NCBI GenBank assembly: GCA_050157065.1
Contig: CP189573.1
Direction: 5' to 3' (one strand)
DNA from: Avipropionibacterium sp050157065
GTDB taxonomy: Bacteria; Actinomycetota; Actinomycetes; Propionibacteriales; Propionibacteriaceae
Length of the DNA: 64,000 nt
Shown: positions 32,538 through 42,146 of the stretch, piece after piece
Position numbering within the stretch: the first letter of the stretch is position 1
Layout of the letters: the number at the start of each line of letters is the position of its first letter
The notes under the pieces: model-generated
The model's input: only the letters and a program-made list of their open reading frames with translations
The model's database searches: none
What the model was told of the DNA's origin: nothing
Program-made: the position numbers and the translations under genes

Positions 32538-32924
32538 ATGAACACCGCACTGTGGATCGTCACCAGCCTGCTGACCGTCATCTACCTGCTCTCCGGGTTG
32601 GGGAAGCTGTTCGTCCCGCGCGAGAAGATGGCGACGATGATGAAAGCCGCGCGCTGGACCCTCGACTTCCAGCCCGGCACCCTCAAGGCCATCGGAGCAC
32701 TGGAGATCCTTGGCGCCGCGGGACTGATCCTGCCCGCCGTGCTCGACATCGCGCCCATACTCGTCCCGCTGGCGGCCACCGGCCTGGCACTGATGATGGC
32801 CGGCGCCACGATCATGCGGATCCGCCGAGGCGAGACCAAGGCCGCGCTGGGAGACGCGAGCTACCTTGCCCTGGCCGCCTTCGTGGCCAGCGGCCGCTTC
32901 GCGTTGGAACCCTTCACCGGCTGA
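32538..32924 (+). CDS. DoxX family membrane protein (copy 2)
   Basis: A 128-residue four-helix membrane protein: TALWIVTSLLTVIYLLSGLG, LKAIGALEILGAAGLILPAV and DIAPILVPLAATGLALMMAG. It has the same length as the DoxX protein at 29966-30352 and shares long identical stretches, so one arose from the other or both belong to a conserved cassette. It follows the AhpD-like gene on the same strand and has no TGTCACA promoter of its own. Confidence 0.85.
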   Translation: MNTALWIVTSLLTVIYLLSGLGKLFVPREKMATMMKAARWTLDFQPGTLKAIGALEILGAAGLILPAVLDIAPILVPLAATGLALMMAGATIMRIRRGETKAALGDASYLALAAFVASGRFALEPFTG

Positions 32925-33046
32925 CCGGCCCACAACCCGGGCGGCGTACCGCGTCCTACTCCCGAAGCTCGCTGGCGCCAGCATGAACCCGGCACACCCA
33001 CTCACGGCTCACTGCCGACTCGGTCGCCACGCATTCTTGCCGTCGA

Positions 33047-33073
33047 TGTCACAGGTGGCCGGGCTGCCTTGTC
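33047..33073 (+). promoter_or_regulatory. ECF41-type promoter of the SDR gene
   Basis: TGTCACA at 33047-33053, 16 bp, TGTC at 33070-33073 followed by TCAGG. Only the first base of the -10 differs from CGTC. It lies 58 bp before the TTG start. Confidence 0.65.
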
Positions 33074-33131
33074 TCAGGTTCGAAGAAAAGGTTCTGAGAC
33101 GAACCCATCCCTCCCACCGCAAGGAAATGCC

Positions 33132-33902
33132 TTGAACGAGCAAACCACCACCTACCAAGCCGTCGCCCTGGTGACCGGAGCGAACAAGGGAATTGGCCGA
33201 GGTGCCGCTGAGCAGCTCGGAGCGCTTGGCATGACGGTCTTGATCGGCGCCAGGGACGCAGGACGCGGCGAAGAGGCTGCCGCGGCGCTACGCGCCGTCG
33301 GCTGCGACGCCCATGCGGTCACGCTGGACGTTACCGACCCGGCCACCGTTCATGACATCGCGAAGCTGATCGGAGAGCGTTACGGCCACCTCGACGTACT
33401 GATCAACAACGCCGGCATCACCGGCTCCGGGCAGGTCTCGCCAGATGACGCGCAGGACCAGATCCCCAGCACCGTGGACGTGGACATGGTCAGGGCGGTC
33501 TTCGAGACGAACGTCTTCGGAGTAATCACCATGACCAACGCGATGCTCCCACTCCTGCAGCGGTCGCCAGCACCGCGTGTCGTCAACGTCGCCAGCCACG
33601 CGGCGTCGCTGACGCTCAACAGCGACCCCGACGGGCCTCTCTCAGCACTCGTGCCGTCAGCGGCGTACTCACCCTCCAAGACGGCGCTGACCGCCCTGAC
33701 GGTGCAGTACGCCAACGAGCTGCGCAAGGACGGCATCCTCGTCAACGCCGTCGCGCCCGGCTATGTCGCCACTGACAGCAACAACCACAGCGGGTTCCTC
33801 ACCGTCGCTCAGGGCGCCGCGATACTGGTGCGCCTCGCCACGCTCGGCGCCGACGGACCGACCGCAGGGTTCTTCGCCGAGGAAGGCCCGGTGCCCTGGT
33901 GA
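33132..33902 (+). CDS. SDR family oxidoreductase of the ECF41 regulon
   Basis: A 256-residue short-chain dehydrogenase. VTGANKGIGRGAAEQLG is the cofactor motif, NNAG follows in DVLINNAGITGSG, and YSPSK is the catalytic YxxxK. The long insert after NNAG (VSPDDAQDQIPSTVDVDMVR) is typical of carbonyl-reductase-like members. The start is a TTG at 33132, six bases after AAGGAA. Oxidoreductases are one of the three classes linked to ECF41 factors, and the promoter upstream supports membership in this regulon. Confidence 0.88.
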   Translation: MNEQTTTYQAVALVTGANKGIGRGAAEQLGALGMTVLIGARDAGRGEEAAAALRAVGCDAHAVTLDVTDPATVHDIAKLIGERYGHLDVLINNAGITGSGQVSPDDAQDQIPSTVDVDMVRAVFETNVFGVITMTNAMLPLLQRSPAPRVVNVASHAASLTLNSDPDGPLSALVPSAAYSPSKTALTALTVQYANELRKDGILVNAVAPGYVATDSNNHSGFLTVAQGAAILVRLATLGADGPTAGFFAEEGPVPW

Positions 33903-33954
33903 TGCGGCGACACCTAGATCGCTTGGCGCCCCACGACATGAGGAGGACAGACAC

Positions 33955-34085
33955 GTGCACGTGTTCGTAGCCGGAGCGACCGGCGTGCTGGGCCGGCGGC
34001 TCGTGCCTCAGTTGGTGCTCCGTGGCCACCGGGTGACCGCAACCACGACGAGTGAGGCCAAGATGGCCATGCTGGACCAGATGGG
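33955..34085 (+). pseudogene. NAD-dependent epimerase/NmrA-like protein, 5' stub
   Basis: After AGGAGGA a GTG at 33955 opens a frame MHVFVAGATGVLGRRLVPQL followed by VLRGHRVTATTTSEAKMAM, the NAD-binding N-terminus of an epimerase-type protein. At about 34085 the sequence abruptly becomes the antisense of a carbon-nitrogen hydrolase gene, so about 85 per cent of the enzyme is missing. Epimerases are the third gene class linked to ECF41 factors. The truncation marks a recombination junction. Confidence 0.75.
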
Positions 34086-34828
34086 TGGTCGGACTCCTCG
34101 GGGTTCGGTGGGCCCTGAGTGGCGAACAGCACCGCATCCACGCCCGCGTCCTCGTACGCCAGGAAGATGTCGTCGAACAGCACCTCCAGGCCTGACGCCA
34201 GCCTGAACCGGAGCCCGTTCACCTCGAAGACCGCCGGACCGGCGCCCCGGGCGTACATCAACGTGTCCTTGGTACGGGACAACCTGCGCTCGTCGTAGCG
34301 GACGTGATCGTGGCCCTGCGCATCGATCACCAGCAGGCTGGTGCGTGGCCGCGCCTCGGCGGTCCGGGTCTGCGCCCCGATCACGGTCCACAGCGCCAGA
34401 CTCCGCGCGTGCTGCCGCACAAGTTCGAGTTCGTCGGTCAGCGTTGCCCAGTCGAATCGGCTCCAGTCGGCCTCGCCGAGTTCGGGTGCCGTACGCGACA
34501 GCGCCCGCTTGTCGGGGAAGCAGAACGTTGCTTCGGGGAACAGGACCAGGTCGGCGCGTTGATCATGCGCCTGTGACATCAGCTCGCGGATCTCGACACC
34601 GGCGGCGCGGAAGGCGGCGCCGTCGGTCGGATCGGTTCGGGTCGTGGTCTGCGCGACGGCCAGCCGTACGACGGCCTCGCTCGTACTCGTCGGTGTGGTG
34701 CTCGTGGGGGTGGTGGACACGGTGTCTCCTCGGGTGGAGCGGACGTGTCGGAGGGCAGCCGTGTACGACTCCCCGGTGCGCGCCATGCGGCGACGTACCC
34801 GGTTCTTCCGTGCTCGATCTGCTGTCAT
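34086..34828 (-). pseudogene. Carbon-nitrogen hydrolase (nitrilase superfamily), 3'-truncated
   Basis: From an ATG at 34828 (GGGAG upstream) comes a basic leader, TADRARKNRVRRRMARTGES, then a repetitive TTPTSTTPTST linker, then a hydrolase core with VVRLAVAQTTTR, LVLFPEATFCFP (the catalytic Glu) and SRTKDTLMYARG with the Lys. The core stops near GVDAVLFATQGPPNPEES, where it meets the epimerase stub. A GTG at 34720 after GAGGAGA could be the original start. A catalytic Cys is not apparent in the remaining LASGLEVLFDD stretch. Presumed non-functional. Confidence 0.65.
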
Positions 34829-35056
34829 CCGAACTCCCGCAACGCCTCGGGTCGGCTCCCCAGCAACCACGACCCGGGCGCGGGTGGTTGTCAGCAGCGA
34901 CCGGAGACGGTGTCCCTTTGCCCCGGAGATGCACCCGTGGGTGCGGGTTCGCGCTGGGGACGAACGTCGGGGTTCGGCGTCGGACACGCCACGACGAGGG
35001 TAGCGCAGCGAGGGGACCACTCGACAAGCTCGAGGGGCGTTTCGACGTGCAACACA

Positions 35057-35067
35057 CTTGTAACAAG
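35057..35067. promoter_or_regulatory. Candidate operator before amtB
   Basis: CTTGTAACAAG is an 11-bp palindrome with a single central base, 41 bp before amtB. A nitrogen regulator (GlnR- or AmtR-like) would be expected here, but the match to those consensus sites is weak. Confidence 0.35.
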
Positions 35068-35108
35068 CGACGCTGCCGGCTGCAACAACGCTGGCAGAGG
35101 GTGTGACC

Positions 35109-36413
<1,305 letters not shown>

Positions 36414-36437
36414 ATCGGGCCGCGAGGCCGGTCGGCT

Positions 36438-36506
36438 CGTAAAAGAGGGCGCCACAGCGACACACGTGGACGTATGTGTCGCGTGTGTCGCTGAGACGCC
36501 CTTCGT
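36438..36506. repeat. Dispersed palindromic repeat, copy B
   Basis: AGGGCGCCACAGCGACACAC mirrors GTGTGTCGCTGAGACGCCCT; the arms CAGCGACACACG and CGTGTGTCGCTG are perfect complements. It lies 25 bp after amtB and could terminate its transcript. Confidence 0.75.
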
Positions 36507-36570
36507 CACCGGCGATCCGGTCGGCCGACGTCCCCCGCGGGGCTGGATCGGGCGCGTACGCTGGTCGGCG

Positions 36571-36990
36571 ATGTGGTCGCAACGTGACGTGGTGAGTTAT
36601 GCGCTGCAACGCCGGTCCACCCTGGAGGCGTTGCGGCGTCCGTCGCGCATGCTCGGGCGCGCCGACGCCTGCGATGCCGACCCCATGTTGGTCCGGGCCG
36701 CCCTCCACCACGGCGAGCACGCCGACCGGCCGTGCCCGATCTGTTCGGTCGACCACCTGCTGCTGTTGCACTACGTGTTCGGCGAGCAGCTCGGCCAGTA
36801 CTCGGGACGCATCAAGCGCACCAAGGAGCTGGCCGAGATGCAGGACGAGGTGGGCGAGTTCAAGGTCGTGGTGGTCGAGGTGTGCACCGAGTGCCGCTGG
36901 AACCACATGATCGAGTCGTTCGTTCTGGGCGACGGAGTGCGTCGCCGACCACCCCGACGCCAACCGACCGTGGAGGACATCTATGGCTGA
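36571..36990 (+). CDS. DUF5318 zinc-ribbon-like protein
   Basis: A 139-residue protein almost always encoded just before the class A penicillin-binding protein in actinobacteria. CPIC and CTEC, about 55 residues apart, form a likely zinc site; the start WSQRDVVSYALQRRSTLEAL and the core LLLLHYVFGEQLGQYSGRI are family-typical. Its function is unknown, but the conserved position suggests a role in cell-wall growth. Its end overlaps the ponA start by eight bases. Confidence 0.88.
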   Translation: MWSQRDVVSYALQRRSTLEALRRPSRMLGRADACDADPMLVRAALHHGEHADRPCPICSVDHLLLLHYVFGEQLGQYSGRIKRTKELAEMQDEVGEFKVVVVEVCTECRWNHMIESFVLGDGVRRRPPRRQPTVEDIYG

Positions 36991-39352
36991 GTCCGCGACG
37001 CCCCGCCGGGCTGCCAGCGACGGGAAGGCCTCTCGCAAGGGATCCGGTTCCCAGCAGGGCGGCGGCTCGGGGAAGGGCGGCCCCAAGGGGCGCCGCACCG
37101 TCGGCGGCACCCTCCTCACCCTCCTCAAGGGCGGCGTCATCGCGCTGGCGATCTGCATCATCGCCGGCACCGCGGTGTTCTTCATCGGCTACCAGACCAC
37201 CGAGATCCCCGACCCGAACGCCGACTTCCAGACCAACGTCACGACGCTCACCTTCCGCGACGGCGAGACCCCGCTGGGGACCCTGCAGGTGCAGAACCGG
37301 GTGTCGATCCCGTACGAGGAGATGCCGCAGAGCATCAAGGACGCGGTGATCGCCGCCGAGAACCGTGACTTCTGGACCGACAAGGGCTTCTCGATCCAGG
37401 GCATGGTGCGGTCGGCGTGGGCGATCCTGAACGGCGGCGAGCTGCAGGGCGGATCGACGATCACCCAGCAGTACATCAAGATCTACTACCTGGACCAGAC
37501 CGAGCGCACCCTCACCCGCAAGTTCACCGAGCTGATCCTGGCGGTGAAGATGAGCCGTCAGGTGCCCAAGGAGCAGATCCTCGAGAGCTACCTCAACACG
37601 ATCTACTTCGGACGGGGCGCGTACGGGGTGCAGGCGGCCGCCAAGGCCTACTTCGACGTGGACGCCAAGGACCTGACCGTGCAGCAGAGTGCGGTGCTGG
37701 CCGCCGTGCTCAACAACCCGGGCATGTTCGACCCGGCCGAGGGCGAGAACAACTCCGCCCGGCTGCTGGAGCGGTACCGCTACATCATCGACGGGATGGT
37801 CGAGACCGGGCAGCTCAACGCCGCCCAGGGTGCGGAGTACCGCAAGGAACTGCCCGAGTTCCCCGAGATCCCCACCAGCAACCGGTTCGGCGGGCCCAAC
37901 GGCTTCCTGATCAACATGGCCAAGCAGGAACTGCTGGCGCTCGGGTTCAGCGAGTCGGAGGTCAACGGTGGTGGCCTGCAGGTCGTCACCACCTTCGACG
38001 CCAAGTCGCAGGCCGCCGCGGTCGCCGCCGCCCAGAAGTACGAGAAGACCGCCGAGGAGAACAACCGCGGAGACGGTGAGGCCAACCTGCACGCGGCGCT
38101 CGCCTCGGTCGACGTCGAGACCGGCGCGGTCCGAGCCCTGTACGGGGGCCCCGACTTCGTCGAGAACTCCCGCAACTGGGCGACCACGCCGCGTGCCTCG
38201 GCGTCCACGTTCAAGACCTATGCCCTGGCCGCCGGGCTGAAGGACGGCTTCAGCCTGCGCGACACGTTCCGCGGCAGCACCTTCCGCCCCGAGGGCGACG
38301 ACGTACCCGTCCGCAACGAGTTCAGCCACCAGTACGGCCCGGTCTCGCTGCTGCGGGCCACCGCACTGTCGGTCAACACCGCCTTCGTCGACATGACCAC
38401 CCAGATGGACGACGGGCCGCAGAAGATCATCGACGCCGCCACGGCCGCGGGGGTGCCGACCAACGACGGCCCCGGCTGGTTCCCCGGGTCGCGGATCTCG
38501 CTCGGCACTGCCGAGATCAGCCCGATGCACCAGGCCGCCGGGTACGCGGCCTTCGCCAACGCCGGCAAGCAGGTCAGCCCGCACGTCATCCAGGAGGTAC
38601 GGGATCGCGACGGCAAGGTGCTGCTGACGGTCGAGACCGGCAACGGTGAGCAGGCCTTCGACGCCGACATCGCCGCCGACGTCACATACGCGATGTCGAA
38701 CGTGGTCGAGGCCGGCAGTGGCCGCAACGTGTCGACGCTCGGCCGCCCGGTCGCCGGCAAGACCGGTACCGCCAGCGGCGGCCCGGACGAGTCGGAGGTC
38801 CACTCCTCCTGGTTCGTCGGCTACACCGCGCAGATCTCCACCGCGGTGATGTTCGTCGCCGGGGACGGCGGCAACGAGGACCTCCACCCGTACCGCCGCT
38901 CCGGTGACGGCACCTTCTACGGCGGGACGTACCCGGCCCTCACCTTCGCCGAGTACATGGAGAAGGCGTCGGAGGGCATGGAGGTCAAGGAGTTCCCCGA
39001 GCCGGCGTGGGTCAACCGGGGCCGCCGCGCCCCCGAGACCACCCGGGCACCGGTCACCAGGCAGCCGACGACCCAACCGCCGTCGACGACGCGGGCACCC
39101 AGCTCGAGCTCACCCCCCACGTCCGAGCCGCCCACCTCCGAGCCACCCACCAGCTCCGCACCGCCGGAGACCACCGAGCCGCCGCAGTCCTCACCGCCAC
39201 CCCCGCCCACGACCTCGAAGGCACCGGAGCCGTCCAACCCGCCGACACAGCCCACCTCCGAGCCCACCGGTGGTGGTGGCGGCGAAGGCGGCGGCAACGG
39301 TGGCGGCGAGAGCGCCCCCGCTGGCTCCGAACCCAGTCGTGGTGGAGGATGA
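36983..39352 (+). CDS. ponA: Class A penicillin-binding protein (bifunctional transglycosylase/transpeptidase)
   Basis: A 789-residue protein that polymerises and crosslinks peptidoglycan. A basic cytoplasmic tail precedes one membrane span near residues 43-65. The glycosyltransferase-51 domain has VIAAENRDFW and GGSTITQQYIK. The transpeptidase has SxxK as STFK near residue 408, SVN near 462 and KTGT near 592. The tail of about 110 residues is rich in Pro, Thr, Ser and Gly (TSEPPTSEPPTSS) and probably spans the wall. It is coupled to the DUF5318 gene upstream. Confidence 0.95.
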   Translation: MAESATPRRAASDGKASRKGSGSQQGGGSGKGGPKGRRTVGGTLLTLLKGGVIALAICIIAGTAVFFIGYQTTEIPDPNADFQTNVTTLTFRDGETPLGTLQVQNRVSIPYEEMPQSIKDAVIAAENRDFWTDKGFSIQGMVRSAWAILNGGELQGGSTITQQYIKIYYLDQTERTLTRKFTELILAVKMSRQVPKEQILESYLNTIYFGRGAYGVQAAAKAYFDVDAKDLTVQQSAVLAAVLNNPGMFDPAEGENNSARLLERYRYIIDGMVETGQLNAAQGAEYRKELPEFPEIPTSNRFGGPNGFLINMAKQELLALGFSESEVNGGGLQVVTTFDAKSQAAAVAAAQKYEKTAEENNRGDGEANLHAALASVDVETGAVRALYGGPDFVENSRNWATTPRASASTFKTYALAAGLKDGFSLRDTFRGSTFRPEGDDVPVRNEFSHQYGPVSLLRATALSVNTAFVDMTTQMDDGPQKIIDAATAAGVPTNDGPGWFPGSRISLGTAEISPMHQAAGYAAFANAGKQVSPHVIQEVRDRDGKVLLTVETGNGEQAFDADIAADVTYAMSNVVEAGSGRNVSTLGRPVAGKTGTASGGPDESEVHSSWFVGYTAQISTAVMFVAGDGGNEDLHPYRRSGDGTFYGGTYPALTFAEYMEKASEGMEVKEFPEPAWVNRGRRAPETTRAPVTRQPTTQPPSTTRAPSSSSPPTSEPPTSEPPTSSAPPETTEPPQSSPPPPPTTSKAPEPSNPPTQPTSEPTGGGGGEGGGNGGGESAPAGSEPSRGGG

Positions 39353-39356
39353 CCGG

Positions 39357-40895
39357 GTGTCGATCAAACTGCAGGACGGCCCCGCGACAGGGTCAGGGGG
39401 CGGGAATCGTCCGTCGATGACCCTCCCCAGCTGGACCGACCCGATCGTCCGGATGGCCAGCGAGGCGATCGGCGGCCCCCGCGGCGACCGCGGCACCGCC
39501 CCGCGCCGCATCGTGGTGGTCGGCGTCGTGATCGTGGTCGCCACCCTCACCTGGCTGGCCAACCTGCTGCAGAAGGTGCCGTGCCGGCTGAAGGTCGACG
39601 AGACCGTCGACTGGTTCGCCAAGCTGTGCTACTCCGACATCCCGCTGCTCTACCGCTACCGCGGCCTCGCCGACGGCAACACCCCACTGCTCGACGAGGG
39701 CAACTACCAGGTGTTGGAGTACCCGGTGCTCACCGGCGGCCTGCTGGAGGTGCAGCGCTGGATCACCGTGGCACTCGGCGCCCCGGTCGGCCCCGGACTG
39801 ACCGAGGCCGAAGCCGTACGGGCGCAGCTGATGTTCTTCGACGTCAACTCCGTGGTGCTGTTCGTACTGTTCCTGGTCGCGGTGCTCGCCCAGGTCCACA
39901 CCCCGACCGGTCGGCCGTGGGACGCGCTGATGGTCGCCGCCAGTCCGGCGGTCATCCTCACCGGACTGATCAACTGGGACATGTGGCCGATGGCGCTGAC
40001 CGCACTGGGCTGCCTGTTCTGGGCCCGCCGGATGCCCGTGCTGGCCGGCGTCCTGCTCGGCCTGGCCTGTGCCGCCAAGCTCTACCCGTTGTTGCTGCTC
40101 GGGCCGCTGTTCCTGTTGTGCCTGCGCGCGGCCAGGATGGAGGCGTTCGCCCGTACGGTGTCGGCCTTCCTGGTCAGCTGGGCGGCGGTCAACCTGCCGG
40201 TCATGTTGCTCGCACCCCAACAGTGGATGGTGTTCTGGACGTTCAACTCCGACCGTGACGGGGAGCTCGGCTCGATCTGGTACGTCTACGAGTTGATCAC
40301 CGGCAACGAGTTCCCGGCGCTGAACACGGTCAACGCGCTGCTGCTGATCCTGGGCTGTGCCGCGATCGGCGTGTTGATCATGGTGGCACCGCGCCGCCCC
40401 CGGTTCGGGCAGGTCGCCTACCTCGTGGTGTTCGTCTTCCTGGTGCTCAACAAGGTCTACTCACCGCAGTACGTGTTGTGGCTGCTCCCGCTGATGGTGC
40501 TGGCCCGACCGCGCTGGCGTGACTGGATCGTCTTCACCACGGGGGAAGTGGTCTACACCGTCGCGATCTGGGCCCACCTCGGCGGCTTCTCGTACGCCGG
40601 CGCCGGCGGCGACAGGATCTACTGGCTCGCCGTCTTCTTCCGGATCGGCTGCGAGGCGTGGGTGGCGGCCCAGGTGGTGCTCGACATCCTGCATCCCGAG
40701 CGTGATCCCGTACGGCTGGGTCGCGATCCGAGCGGACGACCGGTCGACGACCCGACCGGCGGACTGCTCGACCACGCCCCCGACGCCGACTGGTTCCGAC
40801 GGCTGTGGAACCGGTACGCCCTGGGATCGGGTGGTGCGCGCGCTGCCGGTGAACCGGCCGCCGGTGGCGCCGGCGGTCACGCACCTCCCGCATGA
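39357..40895 (+). CDS. GT87/DUF2029 polytopic membrane glycosyltransferase
   Basis: A 512-residue protein with about 11 membrane spans. GT-C-type features include DEGNYQVLEYPVLTGGLLEV in the first extracytoplasmic loop, LINWDMWPMALTALG, and LNKVYSPQYVLWLLPLMVL, the last typical of DUF2029 polyprenol-phosphate-mannose-dependent mannosyltransferases (PimE-like). The GTG at 39357 follows GGAGGAT; ATG 39417 is an alternative. It overlaps the next membrane protein gene by four bases, and both follow ponA, suggesting a role in cell-envelope glycan assembly. Confidence 0.8.
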   Translation: MSIKLQDGPATGSGGGNRPSMTLPSWTDPIVRMASEAIGGPRGDRGTAPRRIVVVGVVIVVATLTWLANLLQKVPCRLKVDETVDWFAKLCYSDIPLLYRYRGLADGNTPLLDEGNYQVLEYPVLTGGLLEVQRWITVALGAPVGPGLTEAEAVRAQLMFFDVNSVVLFVLFLVAVLAQVHTPTGRPWDALMVAASPAVILTGLINWDMWPMALTALGCLFWARRMPVLAGVLLGLACAAKLYPLLLLGPLFLLCLRAARMEAFARTVSAFLVSWAAVNLPVMLLAPQQWMVFWTFNSDRDGELGSIWYVYELITGNEFPALNTVNALLLILGCAAIGVLIMVAPRRPRFGQVAYLVVFVFLVLNKVYSPQYVLWLLPLMVLARPRWRDWIVFTTGEVVYTVAIWAHLGGFSYAGAGGDRIYWLAVFFRIGCEAWVAAQVVLDILHPERDPVRLGRDPSGRPVDDPTGGLLDHAPDADWFRRLWNRYALGSGGARAAGEPAAGGAGGHAPPA

Positions 40896-42007
40896 GGGCG
40901 GTGGCTCCTCGCTGGTGGCTCGGGCAGGAGGGGCGGCTGGTCGCCCAGGCGTGGCTCGGCAGTCGACTGATCATCTTCCTGGCCGCGCTGGTGCTGGCGA
41001 TCCAACAGCAGCAGGCGCCCGGGCGGGTGATGAACAACTGGGACGCCGACCTGTACGGCATCGTCGCGCGGGAGGGCTACCTGGCCCACCCGGACCTGAT
41101 GGCGTTCTTCCCCGGGCTGCCGCTGCTGCTGCGGGCGGGGCTCGTGATCGGCATCCCGACCGTCGCCACCGGGGTGGTGCTGTCGGCGATCGGCTCAGCC
41201 TTCGCTGCCGCCGCCCTGCACCGGCTGGCGAACCCATGGGTGGCGATCGCCTGGCTGTTCGCCCCGACCGCCGTCTTCACCGCCGTCCCGTACACCGAGG
41301 CGTTGTTCTGTGCGGCCGCGTTCTGGGCCTGGGAACGGGCCCGCGCGTGGGACTGGCGGGCGGCCGGGATCCTGGCCGGTGTCGCCGCCTCGTTCCGGGT
41401 GTCGGGGGTGTTCCTGATCGCCGCGCTCGCCGTGTTGGCGATCACGACCGTGTCCCGGCCGTGGTCGGCGCGGCTCCGGGCCGGACTGTGGTTGTTGGTC
41501 CCGGTCGCGGTGATCGGCGCCTACTTCGGCTACCTGTACGCCATCACCGGCAACCCGATCGCCTGGTACGACGCCCAACGCTCCGGCTGGGTCCGGGAGT
41601 TCACCTGGCCGTGGGAGGCCGCCCTCAACACCTGGCCGGTGATCAAACCGGGTGGGTATCCCGACAATCCGTGGTGGGCGGAGGTGTTCCGGTTCGAGGT
41701 GGCCAGCATGGTGTTGGGGTTGCTCACCACCGGCTGGTGCCTGGGCCGCCGCCGGTGGGCCGAAGCGGTCTGGGTCGGCAGTCAGGTGCTGGCGTTCTCG
41801 ACCTCGTACTGGTTCTACTCGGTCAACCGGGCCACCCTGCTGTGGTTCCCGTTGTGGATCATGCTGGTCGAGCTGGCCCGGCTGCGACCGTCACGTCCCG
41901 GCTGGGCCGTGGTGCACAAGCTGACGGTGTCGGCGGCGGCCACCGGGATGGTCTGCACCATGGTGTGGTGGTGCTGGCTGTTCTTCACCGGCCACTGGGC
42001 GAGCTGA
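40892..42007 (+). CDS. PIG-V-like membrane mannosyltransferase
   Basis: A 371-residue membrane protein with about nine spans. NNWDADLYGIVAREGY carries the aspartate motif of GT-C enzymes in the first loop, followed by MAFFPGLPLLLRAG and WLFAPTAVFTAVPYTEALF, both typical of PIG-V-related bacterial proteins. The likely donor is polyprenyl-phosphate mannose, the acceptor an envelope glycan or glycoprotein. It is translationally coupled to the GT87 gene. Confidence 0.78.
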   Translation: MRAVAPRWWLGQEGRLVAQAWLGSRLIIFLAALVLAIQQQQAPGRVMNNWDADLYGIVAREGYLAHPDLMAFFPGLPLLLRAGLVIGIPTVATGVVLSAIGSAFAAAALHRLANPWVAIAWLFAPTAVFTAVPYTEALFCAAAFWAWERARAWDWRAAGILAGVAASFRVSGVFLIAALAVLAITTVSRPWSARLRAGLWLLVPVAVIGAYFGYLYAITGNPIAWYDAQRSGWVREFTWPWEAALNTWPVIKPGGYPDNPWWAEVFRFEVASMVLGLLTTGWCLGRRRWAEAVWVGSQVLAFSTSYWFYSVNRATLLWFPLWIMLVELARLRPSRPGWAVVHKLTVSAAATGMVCTMVWWCWLFFTGHWAS

Positions 42008-42013
42008 TCGGGG

Positions 42014-42084
42014 ACCGAAACGCGGCGATTTCGCCCCGAAGCCCGCGTCAGGCGCCGATCGGCCAGAAATCGCCGCGTTTCGGT
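42014..42084. terminator. Long inverted repeat after the mannosyltransferase pair
   Basis: ACCGAAACGCGGCGATTTC (42014-42032) is perfectly complementary to 42066-42084, giving a 19-bp stem with a 33-nt loop. It begins seven bases after the stop. No T-tract. Confidence 0.55.
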
Positions 42085-42146
42085 ACGGGATCACGCCGAC
42101 TGCCCGACCCTCCGTCGGGCCACTGACTCCTAGACTGACAAGGGCC

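Noticed and set aside
36860..39076. A 738-codon minus-strand frame opposite ponA
   Set aside because: It mirrors the coding bias of ponA and has no domain features.
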